64,000 bases of DNA from Dendrophyllia cribrosa (taxonomy: Eukaryota > Cnidaria > Anthozoa > Scleractinia > Dendrophylliidae): positions 15,867,764 through 15,931,763 of the forward strand of contig JAJLRJ010000002.1 of NCBI GenBank assembly GCA_024195265.1. Direction: 5' to 3'. Below, in pieces: positions 1 to 11,768 of the stretch (its first letter is position 1; each line of letters starts with the position of its first letter). Made by a program: the position numbers and the translations under genes. The notes below the pieces were generated by a model. That model had not been told where the DNA came from. It was given only the letters and a program-made list of their open reading frames with translations, and searched no databases.

Positions 1-427
1 AATTGGCCCCTCCCAATTTTTGAAAGGGAAAAACCCTGGGAACGAGGTGGTTTGTGCACTCTGATCTGGATCTGGTCAGAAATGGGGTATGAAAAATTAC
101 ATACTTTGAAATAGGTCTGAAATAGGGTAAGACTTTCAAGAAGCGCGCCGTGTACCCCCACCCAAATGTTCGGGGAGGACCCCTCGGGCCAATTAACAAC
201 ATTTTGCTTGCCTTATTTCCCTGTTATATCGCCAAATGCCACCAAATATTTCGGGCATAAAAAGATTCCATAGGGCAAAACAGAAGCAGCAGTTTGGAGA
301 TAAAGTGCAGGATTGCAAGGATGGAAATGGATTACAGTTTATCAAATTTGATTTCGTGACAGGCGTTCAAGAAATCAAATTATCTTTTGGAATTTTGACT
401 TTTCTAGCCGTTATTTTGTCGCGTTAG
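1..427. other. Left edge, no gene recognised
   Basis: No conserved coding sequence is visible. The first 200 bases contain short G- and C-rich stretches of the kind seen at the ends of dispersed repeats elsewhere in the window. A 63-codon open frame at 236-427 resembles no family I know and has no splice-supported extension, so I do not call it a gene. Confidence 0.4.
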
Positions 428-783
428 TTACAGCCATGCTCTGTCACGCGTGACCAGTAATCTAGAGAATGAAATGAACATTTGAATATTTCTTTGTAAC
501 GTCCGAGATTTGAATGAAACCTTGAAGATCTCAGTGGAAAACACTTTGAATGTCACGAATTAACGGAAAATAACTTCGCTGCACGCATAAAAAAACTAAT
601 ATTGTTCGGATATGTAACATTTCAAACAAAATGATATTTTGTTGCTGTTTGTTTCCGAAAATGCGGTAAAATTCTCACGGGAATTCCGAATCTCGGAATG
701 AATTTTCAAAACCGACGCGTAATCTTGAAAACTCCATTCAATTTTCAAAAATACTGGTCACGCGTGACGGAGCATGGCTGTAA
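428..783. mobile_element. 356-bp MITE with 32-bp terminal inverted repeats
   Basis: The left end (428-459) begins TTACAGCCATGCTC and contains the palindromic core GTCACGCGTGAC. The right end (752-783) is its reverse complement with 31 of 32 positions matching. The interior has no coding potential, so this is a non-autonomous DNA transposon. A target-site duplication is not clear, so the superfamily is left open. If the repeat proper starts at CAGCC, the flanks are TTA and TAA, which is not a direct repeat. Confidence 0.8.
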
Positions 784-860
784 TGTTTCTTTGCTTTTTC
801 TTTCTTATTTCAAGAAAGTAAGGCAAGCTACTAGCCATGGTAACCAAATAGCCGGGCCAA

Positions 861-1036
861 ATAGCGTGGTCTAGTGGTCAGGGCGCTGGACTTGAAATCC
901 GGAGGTCCCGGGTTCAAGTCCCGCTCTGCCCACAAGATGGAGTTGTTTCACGGTAGAAACACGGTAGACCCGAGTTCAACTCTTCGGCCACGCTTGTAAA
1001 ATAGCCAACTGGTTTGCCTCCTGCCAGTTGGGATTT
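861..1036 (+). mobile_element. tRNA-derived SINE (Ser-TGA-like head)
   Basis: The head has an A box (TGGTCTAGTGGTC, 868-880) and a B box (GGTTCAAGTCC, 911-921). The anticodon loop CTTGAAA would read TGA. The acceptor strands do not pair, so this is not a working tRNA gene. A non-tRNA body follows, ending near a short inverted pair AACTGG...CCAGTT. No target-site duplication was found. Confidence 0.65.
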
Positions 1037-1141
1037 TTAAAAATGTTATGTTCAATTTGAATGCTCGTTCCCACTAGCACATGTGCTATTAACACTGCCG
1101 AAGGTAAGTTAAGGATTTTTTTAACACGATATATCAGCCCG

Positions 1142-1472
1142 GAGCCACGGTGGTCTAGTGGTTAGTGCGTCGGGCTTTCAACCTGAAGGTCGATGGTTCG
1201 AAGCCTGGTCTCTGCCGTCGTGTTGTTTCCTTAGACAAGAAACTTTACTCCACACTGTCTCTCTCCACCCAGGTGTATAAATGGGTACCGGCGACAAAAA
1301 ATGCTGGGGTAACCCTGCGATGGACTAGCATCCCATCCAGGGGGGAGTAGCAATATTCCTAGTCGCTTCATGCTACAGAAACCGGGTTTAAGCTCCGGCC
1401 GTTGTGAGCTCGTGGCTCGTGGCTCGTGGCTCGTGACCTTCTGGCTCGTGTGCGCGACTTTACTTACTTTAC
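1142..1472 (+). mobile_element. tRNA-derived SINE with 12-bp target duplication
   Basis: An A box (1151-1163) and a B box (GGTTCGAAGCC, 1195-1205) flank an anticodon loop CTTTCAA that would read TTC. The body ends with a CCCTGCGATGGACTAGCATC-type segment of the kind shared with LINE 3' tails, then a short GTGGCTC tandem and a TTTACT tail. The direct repeat TATATCAGCCCG is present at 1130-1141 and 1473-1484, which fixes both ends. Transcription would be by RNA polymerase III from the internal boxes. Confidence 0.85.
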
Positions 1473-1484
1473 TATATCAGCCCG

Positions 1485-2269
1485 AACTGTTCCAAAATAG
1501 ATGTTCCACTGTATATCCACTGTATATCCACTGTATATCCACTGTACATCAAAGTATGATAATATACATACAATGAACTGCAGGGCTGATCCCGGGGCTG
1601 ATCTGACTACGTAAAAATGTAATCGGATATCTTTGCGAGACACCATCACCTTTATCACGACAGAAACTGATAAAGTAGAATCGCAAACGTGGACAGCTGT
1701 ACGTTTCGTTGTGATAATATACAATTATGATAATACAATTGCCGAGCAAAAGTGCCACGAGACTGAACGAGAGGTGGGTCATTTTAAAATGTCCGTTTTT
1801 ATACTAATATGGATATGAACATCTCATCACATTTTTCTCTCTTCCAAACCCCTTTATTTTTTCCAAGAAAGACCCGGACATTTTATGTAAGGGTGGGTGT
1901 CCCTTAGGCGAAACGACTCGCAGAGGCGGAAAAAATACAACCGGACATCATGTCATCGACACGCCCAAAACAGCAGCAAACAATAACAGCTCTCTCTCTC
2001 TCTCTCTCCCCAAAATACGTCACTAGGCTCCAGGCACAAAAGAAAGATCAAGGAGCTGCTATAAAACTGTTTTCGTTTCAACACCCTCTGATCCGTGTAA
2101 CTACGTCGTCGTCTAGCATAATCGATGATGTAATGGCTATGCTCGCATCCAGGAAACGCGAAAGCGAGGCACTCATTCAGGCCGCCATTACATTGCCGCC
2201 ATATTGGTTTGCGAGGAGAACCATTGCGTAAACATAACATTGCAGATTTTAGAGTGTTTCTCAGCCGAG
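1485..2269. other. MOB1 5' flank; short tandem and CT repeats
   Basis: Four copies of a 12-bp unit (about TATATCCACTG plus one base) occupy roughly 1504-1550. A CT dinucleotide run lies at about 1990-2008. The rest precedes the MOB1 start codon and presumably holds its promoter and 5' UTR, but I see no TATA box or other defined element. Confidence 0.4.
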
Positions 2270-5200
2270 ATGAGCTTCCTATTGTGAGTTTTGACATTTC
2301 CTTGATAATTCAAACAATTTTAGTGCCTATTTAATGGGCAGTTTTCTATTTGCCTAATGATAGCCGGAAAATGGAATTCGATCGCGCTCTGCGCTCCCGG
2401 CAATAGTTGACCGAAGGTGATAAATCACGCTGCAATTTTCGTTCCTTTTTTCAGCGGTGGCCGTTCCACAAAGACTTTCAAGCCCAAGAAAAACATCCCC
2501 GAAGGAACACATCAATATGACTTAATGAAACAAGCGGCGGCGACGCTTGGAAGTGGCAACTTACGCTTGGCTGTCATGCTGCCCGAAGGAGAAGATTTGA
2601 ACGAATGGGTCGCTGTAAACAGTACGTTTGAATGCCGTTATTCCTTCACAATAGCAAAAAATAGTTTAATCCCATCACCTCCTTACTGTAAATGAGTTTA
2701 AACTTGGTAAATACTGCTAACGATCAGTACCACCGGAAAGTACTTTTCAATAGCTTTTATTTGGATGGTAATAACTTAAGGATCGATTATTCATCATGAC
2801 TGGATTAGAACTTGAACGTTCAAGGAAGGATTACCATTGAACTATTTTTTTTTATGTTAGTAGCGTAAATTTATCCATATACAACTTAAATACATAATTT
2901 TATTTTAATACTTCAGAGAACCTAGCTTATATTATGTTCGCCTCATATTCATTCTTGGTTTTTCTCTTGGTTTATTAATTTCAGCTGTGGATTTCTTCAA
3001 TCAAATCAACATGTTATACGGTACAATAACGGAGTTTTGCATGGCTGAATCATGTCCTGTCATGTCTGCAGGCCCAAAGTGAGTACACATAAACAGTGGG
3101 TTAGATCTGATGAATATTGTGATGTTATTGTATTGTACAATTAAATATTGTACAACCAAGTGATAGTAGTAAGCCTATAGCTTGAATGTATGTGCTTTCA
3201 TGTGTAAAAAATAGGTGGTGAAAGTGAAAATACTAAATTTCATTTTTAAAAAATGTGTAGTTCCAGAAAATATCCAGACCCCCCACTACGGAGGGAATTG
3301 GAAATTCCGGAGGGGCGGGGGGGGGGGGGGGGGGGGGGGGTCAATGGCCCAGGAAATTCCGAAGGGGAGGGGGGTTTGGAGGCAAAATTCGTGTCCGAAT
3401 GGTCGGGAAAATGATTGATTTTTTGTGAATTCGTATTGACTCCGTAAGTGTCACTTACCAATTTTTGCGGGTCGTTCTGAAACATAAATCAGACAACCTG
3501 CGCAGGGCTCGAAATTAACTTTTTCGTTCAGGAGCCAACTGGCGACTAATGGGAACATTTTGGTCGCCAGATCGTACATTTTGGTCGCCAATTTTATTCA
3601 ATATGTATCTTACATAAAACACACTTAAATGTTACTTTGCATGCAAGAAAAATCATAGGTAGAAAGAAGCAGCATAGGAAAGACTTACGAAAGTTAGCTA
3701 CCAGTGTTCACAGCTGACATGTCTTTAGCGATGGTTTGTTCTTAGTTTTTCGAGATGCAGTTAAGCACAAAACGTTCCGAGTTCATAGTTTTCATAACTA
3801 GACAAACAAGGGTCCTTTACCCTTGCTTTTACCTCTTCACAACATACCGTAAACACCGGCGTACATAAATTAAAGCCGCACTCGCAGATAAGCCGCACCC
3901 CGAGTTTGAAGCTCAAATTTTCGGGAAAAAAGTTTTTTAAATAAAAACTTAAGTCAGAGAATTGGCTCTAAGAAACACGAGCTATACTTTGCTTCTATCC
4001 ATCGAATCATCCTGTATTGAAAAAAAAACCACACTTTTGATCGCAGCTACGTTCGTTTGCCTGCCGTTCGTTCAGGCCACAACAAGCTTGGTAGCCGTGC
4101 AAATTTCTTGAGGACATTGGGTTAACCAAGATGGCCGCTTGTTTACAGACTTTCTTTGGCTTCTTTCGTTTGTCTTCGGTGTTCCTTCATTGCTAAAAGC
4201 TTCAAAATGTCCGACAAAGATAGCGAGCACTGTTTTAACACAGGTATTTTGACAATTTGAGGCTAAATTTCACAATTTATAAACTCAACGCTTGCGTTCG
4301 TGTGTTGCGTGTTCGATGCGGACCTTTTTGCTCAATTTGAGTTTTGCCCTCAGAGGCGCTCTGGCAGCTCTGTGAGACAAACAAAACTAACTTTTCTACG
4401 TCATGTTAAGTTAAATAAGTTTTACTCCACGTTATACACCTCAAATAAAGGCTCTCAAAGTCTGGTCAACTTATATCACTGGAAAGTACGATTGATAAAC
4501 TATGATTTTCAGAACTCAGCGGATGTTAATACCGCAGATAAACCGCAGCCCCGATTTTGAGCAAAAAAGTGTGGCTTATACGCCGGTGTATAAACTAAAA
4601 GATTTATTTTAGTGCAGAAGTTTTTTTTGTGGTTATCGGACAAAACGTGAGTCGCCAGCTGGCGACCAGTTCCGAAAATCTAGTTGCCAGCACTCAATTT
4701 TTGGTCGCATTGGCGACCAGTTAGTCGCAATTTAGAGCCCTGCTGGGTTTTTCCCAACCGTGCTGCAGTTAAGAAACATTTTTCTCTTTCTTAAAAGTTC
4801 TTCGGACGCAAACTAGAAACAATTGAAGACGAATACCTTTCGTGAAGCAGATAAACCCGCCATTACTCGTTACCAGTCTCTCTCTAGAATCCAGGCTCAT
4901 CGCCAACAGATGCGTGGAACGCCTGGAGGTTAAAAATCGCTCGTGAACAAAGCGGCGTTTTTTCGTCGATGTTTAGGAGAAAACCTGCTTCGAAATAATC
5001 AATCTCTTCTGCTTATATGTTTGTGACGAAGGTTCACAGCTGCTTTATCATTAATATTGGGCAAATTTTTCAGTTTTATGTGGAAAATGCTCGGAAGATG
5101 CGGAAATTAGAGAATTATGCGGATCCGCACCACCGCATCCTGTCAGATGCCCTGTCTAAAGGAAGAAAAAAACTTTCCAGAGGGTATGGGAGGTGGGCGA

Positions 5201-8200
5201 TATTTCTGTGGAAATTCCAGAGGGGTGGGGGGGGGGGGGGTCAACGTTTCCTTGTGAAAATGGAAAATCCGAAGGGGTGGGGGGTCCTGTTTGAAATTCC
5301 CTCCATGGTAGGGGTCTGGATATTTTCTGGAACTACACAATGATACTAAAGCTGAGCTAAAAAGCACCCAATGAAAAAACTGCTCAAGAGCTTTCATTTA
5401 AATGGTCACACTTTGGGGTTTCATGTACAGACTCAAAAGTATGTCCCATACAGTATGTTACCTATTATCCGGACGCTTTATCTGCACCTCAGAACATGGG
5501 AAGGGAGATGATATTTCCGCCCTATTTTTCGGACAGGTTGTCACATTCCCTGGACGATTGTGTTAAAAGTTTCTTGCTTTAATGAGAAAATTTCTTGCAT
5601 AAAAGATGAATAGAGGAATATTCATGGTGAAATATATTTTTTTCTTCAGTACTTAAAAATATTTTTCACTCAGTTTTGACATAAGAAATGTACAACTTTC
5701 AGCTGGCCCGTCTCATTATTTTATTGTATTTTAATATTGTGATGCCTAGCTTCTTGATTCTGTTTCTTAGAATATTTTAGTTTAGTTTAAATCGTGGTAA
5801 ATCAGCTGTTCAAACACCGAGAAATTTAGCTGGTTTATTACCCCATGTATAAATAAAGTGTTGTTGTTGTTATTGTTATTTGTTAAGACAGCAAATAAAC
5901 AGTTTGCATTATTTTGCATTCACTCTCTTGGAAATGCTGAAAGCCAAACCCTAAAAACTGCTACCAAAATGGTATATACTGTATAGCTCACATTTGACCA
6001 TTTTTAATAAGTAAACTCAGTTTGTCACTGTTTCCTTAGAAAATTGCTGTTAAAATTGCAGCTATCCTCCATGTTCGGATAATAGGCATACCTTGCATCA
6101 TTGTAAAAAGATTCTGTTGTGGCCTCGCTTGAAAACATTAAATCCATTTTACCATCATTTCTTCTGTATGACCTAACTTACTTCAAAAATTAATAACCTC
6201 TGTTGGGTATTTTGCAAGAATAGATGGAAAAATGAAATGCTAAAATTGAAGGTGCATTAAAATGCAAATTTTTCAAGAAGCAGAACTCAACTCCCTTGAC
6301 AAGTGAAGAACTTGAATCTATCTTTCCACCTAAACCCCACCAGATTAACCAAACAAAGGGTAAAAGTAGATTAACCACAAATCATCAGTTCAGATTTTTA
6401 TCTGTCTAGTTGAAGCTCCCATAAGCGGTCACCCTCATGTCGGGAAGCAGAAAAAGTGTCCCTAAATTGGAGCTGGCCGCTTACAGAAATGATTCTTGTA
6501 AGAGAACAGTTCAAAGGGGGTTTGTCAAGGCAGCTGTAAGTCAGACTGTCTGCTTATACAAGTGTCTGAACATGATCAGAGAGCTTTGACTATAGCTTGT
6601 GAAGAATAACCAACAAGAAAGCAAAGTGTTGGGAATACAGGCATTCAGGAAATAGGGCAACATATACTGTACTTCAGATGGGCACAGATATTGATTTTGT
6701 CTTAGTAATAACAAAATGCAGAATCTTGTCACAGGTCAGCTGATATTCTTTGTTCTTTTAGGTATGAATACCATTGGGCAGATGGGACTACCATCAAGAA
6801 ACCTATCAAATGCTCTGCACCAAAATATATTGATTATCTTATGACGTGGGTCCAAGATCAACTTGACGATGAGACACTTTTCCCATCAAAAATAGGTGAG
6901 CATTGCTTTTGATGTAGTGTTGAGTCAGGCTTTGTCATCTGTTCAGCTGACTCGCTAGCCGCCCGGCAAGTAACCTTGAAAAATTTACTAGCTAACTACA
7001 TATTTCAGTACCAGGGGTGTAGCTAAAAAAAAAACTGAGCCCAGCCGGTTTTTCTGGGTTGTGCGCCTTCAAAATCACCCCAAGTCTTTGTTTTCTAGTG
7101 AAATTTCAGCCAGTGATAAGTTCTCTTTCAGCTGGTGAAATAAGCCGGTAGCTGGCTCTTAGCTACATCCCTGAAGTACCCCAACTTTCCCAGGCATTAA
7201 TTAAAACTCGCCTTGGGTGACTGCGCAAGCCAGGAGGTTGAACCCTGACTGAGTGGTTTATTATATATTCCTTTTCTGAACTCTGTTTTTTTTTTTGCAC
7301 TGGTAGAAACAGGATGAGATGCTAGCCATTACATAACAATCTTAATTCTATTCTTGCCAACTCTTTTTGTGTTCACAAACTTGGCGGAGTTGACATGTGA
7401 ATGTGCCAAACACACCTTCACTTTCAAAGAATGAAAATCCACACACTCATCATAAGACTTGTTGTCCCGGCCAGGAATGAGGCAGGCTCCCAGCCAGGGA
7501 ATGAGGTTAAGGCCGGTTTCTGGAAGTGTGTCATGTGAAAACATGAGTTTGTCAACACTTACGTTTTTCATATGAGGGTGGCTTTTGGATACCCAACATT
7601 TCCTAGGTACCATAAAAACTGACATATAGGCCACACTTACAGACAAGCTGCACCCCAAGTTAAGAATCACAAACTTTCAAATGAAATTTTTTGATATCAT
7701 AAGTTAAGCTTTGGTAGATTATTCTATGGTTAGTAAATTATTACTTTTATTCAGAAGCTTACAACACAAAAGCTTTTAACTCTGATTCAATGCTGGGGAT
7801 TATTCAGAGCCAATCAGAATTAACTTCCCTGTATGGGTTATGTCCTGTCTCATTATCATGTACCAAACAAGGGAGGTTTGAGTTTGCACTAGCCATATAT
7901 CTCTATCGTGTTTCTTAATCCATGATAATGTTATAAGATATTGTGTCCAAAATTCAGAAAGAAAAAGTAACGCTGTAAAGTAATCTGGTGATTAATGCAT
8001 ACAAATTTTGTAAACATTTGAATCTTACTCTTCTTGTTTCATATCAGGTGTACCATTTCCAAAGAACTTCCTGTCTATCGCCAAGACAATCCTCAAGCGA
8101 CTTTTCAGAGTCTATGCCCACATCTACCATCAACATTTCCTTCATATAGTTGGCCTTGGAGAGGAAGCACACCTCAACACATCCTTCAAACACTTCATGT

Positions 8201-8292
8201 TCTTTGTTCAAGAGTTCAGTCTGGTCGACAAAAGAGAGCTTGCTCCCCTTCAGGAACTTATAGAAAAGCTCACAAACAAGGATAAAGTATAG
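2270..8292 (+). CDS. MOB1: MOB1, MOB kinase activator (5 coding exons, 217 aa)
   Basis: Coding exons are 2270-2283, 2455-2621, 2985-3078, 6762-6895 and 8048-8292. Every intron is GT-AG and the joined frame is 654 nt ending in TAG. The protein is almost colinear with human MOB1A/B (216 aa). It opens [20 protein letters not shown]. The zinc-binding residues C79, C84, H161 and H166 are present, as are Thr12 and Thr35, the known MST1/2 target sites. MOB1 is a cytosolic adaptor that binds and activates LATS/NDR kinases in Hippo signalling and mitotic exit. The start is the only one that yields the family N-terminus, and it sits in a 14-nt first coding exon. Intron 3 (3079-6761) is enlarged by transposon insertions. 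Family assignment is firm; paralogues MOB2, MOB3 and MOB4 fit less well. Confidence 0.97.
3255..3420. repeat. G-tract dispersed repeat, copy 1 (MOB1 intron 3)
   Basis: Starts with TAGTTCCAGAAAATATCCAG, continues into GGAAATTCCGGAGGGG and a G run at 3317-3340. The same terminal motif occurs inverted at the right ends of the copies near 5338 and 38232, so the family has inverted termini. The right end of this copy is not recognisable. Confidence 0.55.
3502..4743. mobile_element. DNA-transposon remnant with GCAGGGCTC ends, carrying a nested element
   Basis: The ends are inverted: GCAGGGCTCGAAATT (3502-3516) against AATTTAGAGCCCTGC (4729-4743). CAGGGCTC-type ends are typical of hAT elements, but no 8-bp target duplication is visible. 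Subterminal TGGTCGCCAG / CTGGCGACCA motifs recur at both ends. Inside lies a second inverted-repeat element, 3845-4594, with ends TAAACACCGGCGTA and TACGCCGGTGTATA. No transposase coding remains. It sits wholly in MOB1 intron 3. Confidence 0.6.
5165..5338. repeat. G-tract dispersed repeat, copy 2 (MOB1 intron 3)
   Basis: Shares the GGAAATTCCAGAGGGGTGGGG segment of copy 1 and ends TGGATATTTTCTGGAACTAC, the reverse complement of the copy 1 start. It contains a G run of about 15 at 5226-5240 and no coding sequence. Confidence 0.55.
7012..7173. mobile_element. Short CAGGGGTGTAGC-ended MITE (MOB1 intron 4)
   Basis: Left end CAGGGGTGTAGCTA, right end TAGCTACATCCCTG. AGTAC flanks both sides (7007-7011 and 7175-7179, with one extra A on the right). 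It is related to the element at 8901-9057. CAGGGGYGTAGC ends are typical of hAT-like MITEs. Confidence 0.6.
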
Positions 8293-8594
8293 TCGCCTCC
8301 TTGGTTGAGCCATATTCAAACGGACAGTTTGGTTTCAACTTGCATCTTTTTACAGGTGTTGTATGTACAAAACTAAAACTTAGCTTGCAGACAAGCACGG
8401 CTTTACTCTGATCAAGCATCAGGCTACCAAGTTGCGTGAGCTATACAAAGCTACAGTGTAAGAATGGGCTATTTGATCAGAGTTCTTATCAGGTGGAAAG
8501 GACTGGTACTTTCATGGCAAAGGTTCATAAGAATGGGTGTGAATAGGGGTATGCAAATTCATGGACTTGTTACAATTTAGAAGCCAAAAGCTGT
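8293..8594. other. MOB1 3' flank, probable 3' UTR
   Basis: Non-coding sequence directly after the MOB1 stop. No polyadenylation site can be fixed here with confidence. Confidence 0.4.
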
Positions 8595-8800
8595 AAAGAG
8601 ATTCAAAAGCTGATGTTTAGAGCACTAGCCATTCTTCAGAGCGAATCTTCAAGGTTCTTAAAAAGGCTAACATTTGAAATGTCAGCTTGAATCTCTTTAT
8701 GGTGGCCAATTTACCTTATCAACTCAGTCAATAAAACCAAACTTTTGTGTTTCACTCACCAACCAATGCAGCACCACAGTTTCTTTAGAATCTAACCCCT
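8595..8800. mobile_element. Relic of Penelope-like element terminal repeats
   Basis: 8595-8650 is, in inverse orientation, a diverged copy of the terminal repeat of the Penelope-like element at 58.8-62.5 kb. 8680-8800 is a direct copy of the adjoining part: GTGGCCAATTTACCTTATC, then AACTCAGTCAATAAAACC, then GCAGCACCACAGTTTCT. The inverted-then-direct order matches the intact element. The minus strand at 8599-8649 holds a hammerhead-like core, CTGAAGA ... TAAAC ... ATC AGC, in which the usual GAAA has become TAAA. No reverse-transcriptase coding is left here. Confidence 0.75.
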
Positions 8801-8900
8801 TTATAAAAAAAACTCACAAAGCAAAGAAACAAACAAACAAAAATCGAAGGGAGGAAGTAATTCATTGTTGGTACATGATCTGGAAATGATACTGACTTTA

Positions 8901-9057
8901 CAGGGGTGTAGCTACCTGTACGCACGTATGCACGTGCGTACCCAAAAAAGTTGAAAAAAAAAAGGATTTGCGACTGGAGGGTGGGGGGAGGAGGAAAGGG
9001 GAGTGTTTGAAAGCAGTGATTGTGCGTACCTCTGAAAAAGTCCTGGCTACGCCCCTG
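8901..9057. mobile_element. 157-bp MITE with 5-bp target duplication
   Basis: Ends CAGGGGTGTAGCTAC and GGCTACGCCCCTG are inverted repeats. CTTTA is duplicated at 8896-8900 and 9058-9062. The interior contains the near-palindrome GTACGCACGTATGCACGTGC. No coding sequence. Confidence 0.7.
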
Positions 9058-9597
9058 CTTTAATTACCAAATCTGTCAATCTGCAGACCTATTCACACCC
9101 ATCCTAGAATGATTTCAATACATTGTAGACAGAATTAAAATAAAGATATTAAGGGAGTCAAGTTTACAATGCTCCACAGTCTATATCATGGGATAAGTAA
9201 AATCACTCTAAAACATGTTAAAATACTTAATAAAGCATACCAGTTACAGAACACCAACCACTTATTATTAATGTTCTATTTGTTTCATAACATTACTGAA
9301 CCAGGGAAACACGAGATTATAATGAGGTTTAAAGTGATCAAGATTATCATGCTTTCTTGATGCCTTATCATTTAATTATTTTGCTTTTGCTGACAATATT
9401 AACCACTTATAATATAGATGTCTACTGGAAAATGTTTTGACAAGTTATGGACATTTGAGTTAGTCGATAGGTTTTTTAGTTTATATGTGTTGATGAGTGG
9501 TTGTTCACATCATAACAATGTACTTTTGTGCAGCTTTCCTATCTGGGACACTAAGAAAGAGCGGTTTCATTTTTTAATGAGTGTCAAAAGTAGTTAT

Positions 9598-9966
9598 CTG
9601 GCAAGAACGTCCTAAGTACTTTTTTTGGAAAATTTTCACCGAAATCTTGGGGTTTTTGGCCTCAAAAGGGACTCACTTACCAAAATTATGACTGGATCAT
9701 GTAAATGTTACTGAAAGGATTTCAACCAGGTCAACAAATCTTCTATCTTCAAACAGAATAAAATTTTATCTTGAAAAGATACATACGGTGTCCTAAGGCC
9801 CAAAACATTTTCTCAAAGATGTGGATTTTCTTCCCCATTTTGGATCTGTTTTATGTACCTTAACAATAATAAATCATTAATTTGAGAAAACTCTGCTTTT
9901 AAAGGCCTAAAACATACAATTTTAGTGAAAGTTGTCAAGAAAACATACTTAGGACGTTCTTGCCAG
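9598..9966. mobile_element. 369-bp MITE with perfect 21-bp inverted ends
   Basis: The left end CTGGCAAGAACGTCCTAAGT plus A (9598-9618) is matched perfectly in reverse complement at 9946-9966. The AT-rich interior has no coding potential and the target duplication is unclear. Confidence 0.75.
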
Positions 9967-11304
9967 GAGCCCTTCAATTGTTTTGGTTTTTGAGTACTGC
10001 ATTTTATGATTGGCTAAAAAATCTTGCGCAGCCTTCTCAACCAATCATAAGAAAAAACAATACAATCACAACATGCTTGCAAAGTTTTCCCGCACTTGGC
10101 GCTAGCTGCGTGTATTTGCTTTGAGTTCTGTTTGGTCAATTGAAAACCACTCTTACTAATGAGAACCATTGACACTCCTTACCTAACCTCCTTGAACCAA
10201 AACCATCACAACACCAACCACTTGTCAACCATTTTATGTAAAAAAAAAAAAACATGCATTGTTAGGTGACTGAAAACAAGTCTGCATGCCAAAAATGGTG
10301 CAAGACAGATTACTTATGGCTTTCAGTCTGCATGAAATCTTATGTAATATTGTTGTATTCAAAAGCAATATACCAAAATAACTAGAGTTGGATTCATTAT
10401 TTGAAATAGTTCTACGATATTATTATTGTTCCTGTTTTCCAAGTGTACCCAATTTTGAGTGGCCACAAGTTATTGTTATCAGAACCAATAAGTTCATATC
10501 AAAAATAATTACGAACCCTTTGATCAGTTTTCAAGTTTTTATTATAATTGTAAGATATATGTAAGAAACTCTGAAATCTAATTAAATTTAAATCATGTTT
10601 TCTATAAATATATCTACAATAGAATGGAAGTGTGGATGTATACTGAACTTTTGCCTGTTTTAATTTACTATTGATATAAAGTAATGTACCTATTTTGAAC
10701 ATTATTAATGATGTATTTTGTACATAGTGTTGAATTTAGTCTTTCTTCCTGCAACGGTTATATGTCATTCTGTTTATATTTCTAGAAACACACTTCCATT
10801 CAAAGAATTTCAAGCTTACATAAAAAAAAATGAACTAATTATTTCAGTCTTAAGAATATTGTGATTAACAAAGACATTTACTGTATTTGGTTTCTAAGAA
10901 AAACATTTGCAGTTGTGCTGTTGGTTTGTCATACAATTAAGTTTTTGCAAAGCCCCTATATGTTGCACTCTCTCTTTACCACACATCCTTGGGACCCTCG
11001 CCTTGTAGAGAGTTTAGTTACAAACAAATAAGTCAGATTTGGCTGTGACCAGCCAACCACTGATGTTCGCCGTTGAGAGATGTCACCTTGAGGTGTCCGT
11101 TTTGAGAGAGTGTTGTATCGGCTTATCACACAATGCTCATTCAACACTGAGTATTGTGTGACGTTTTAAAAAAAAAGGGCTGCCAAGTACATTAGATTTA
11201 TTTTAAGCAGCAGAAATTATAATTTTTTTTGCAATAAATTATTTTCTTTTTTGTTTGTCTGCTGTGATAAACATTTACTATTTTTTTGGCAAAGGTATTT
11301 TCTT
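9967..11304. other. AT-rich intergenic, nothing recognised
   Basis: Low-complexity A/T runs and short unconserved open frames only. Confidence 0.4.
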
Positions 11305-11768
11305 TAAAGTTTACCTAACCCCAAAATTGTTTTTTTTGCTTAATCAACTCTATGTACATTGAAAAGTTGAATAGTTAAATATTTCTTGTTTTTAACATCG
11401 CGTTAGTGAGTTAAAGAGATTTGAATTTACAAAATGGTAATTAGATGACATCAATTTGGGATTCATTTATTATACAACTACTTGTTTTTACCTCCAAGTA
11501 ATATTTTTTACGAATCAATTGACTATCCACAGTTTATATTTAGTATTTCTCAAATTGATTTTCCTTAAGTTGTATACTGCGTATTGTTAATTGACGTAGT
11601 AATAATGGCAAAATCCCGAATTGACGTCATCAAATTAGCATTTTGTAAATTCAAATCTCTATAACTCACTAACGTGACGTTAAAAACAAGAAATATTTAA
11701 CTATTCATATTTTTAACGTACATAGAGTTGATTAAGCAAAAAAAAAATTGGGATTATGTGGACTTTAA
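11305..11768. mobile_element. Foldback element with ~150-bp inverted arms
   Basis: The left arm (about 11305-11460) and right arm (about 11620-11768) are reverse complements with scattered mismatches. Shared landmarks are GCTTAATCAACTCTATGTAC, AATAGTTAAATATTTCTTG and GAGATTTGAATTTACAAAAT. The spacer is about 150 bp. An inverted partial copy lies at the right edge of the window (63657-63870). No coding sequence. Confidence 0.75.

Noticed and set aside
861..934. Functional tRNA-Ser(TGA) gene
   Set aside because: The A and B boxes are good but the acceptor strands do not pair and a SINE body follows directly.
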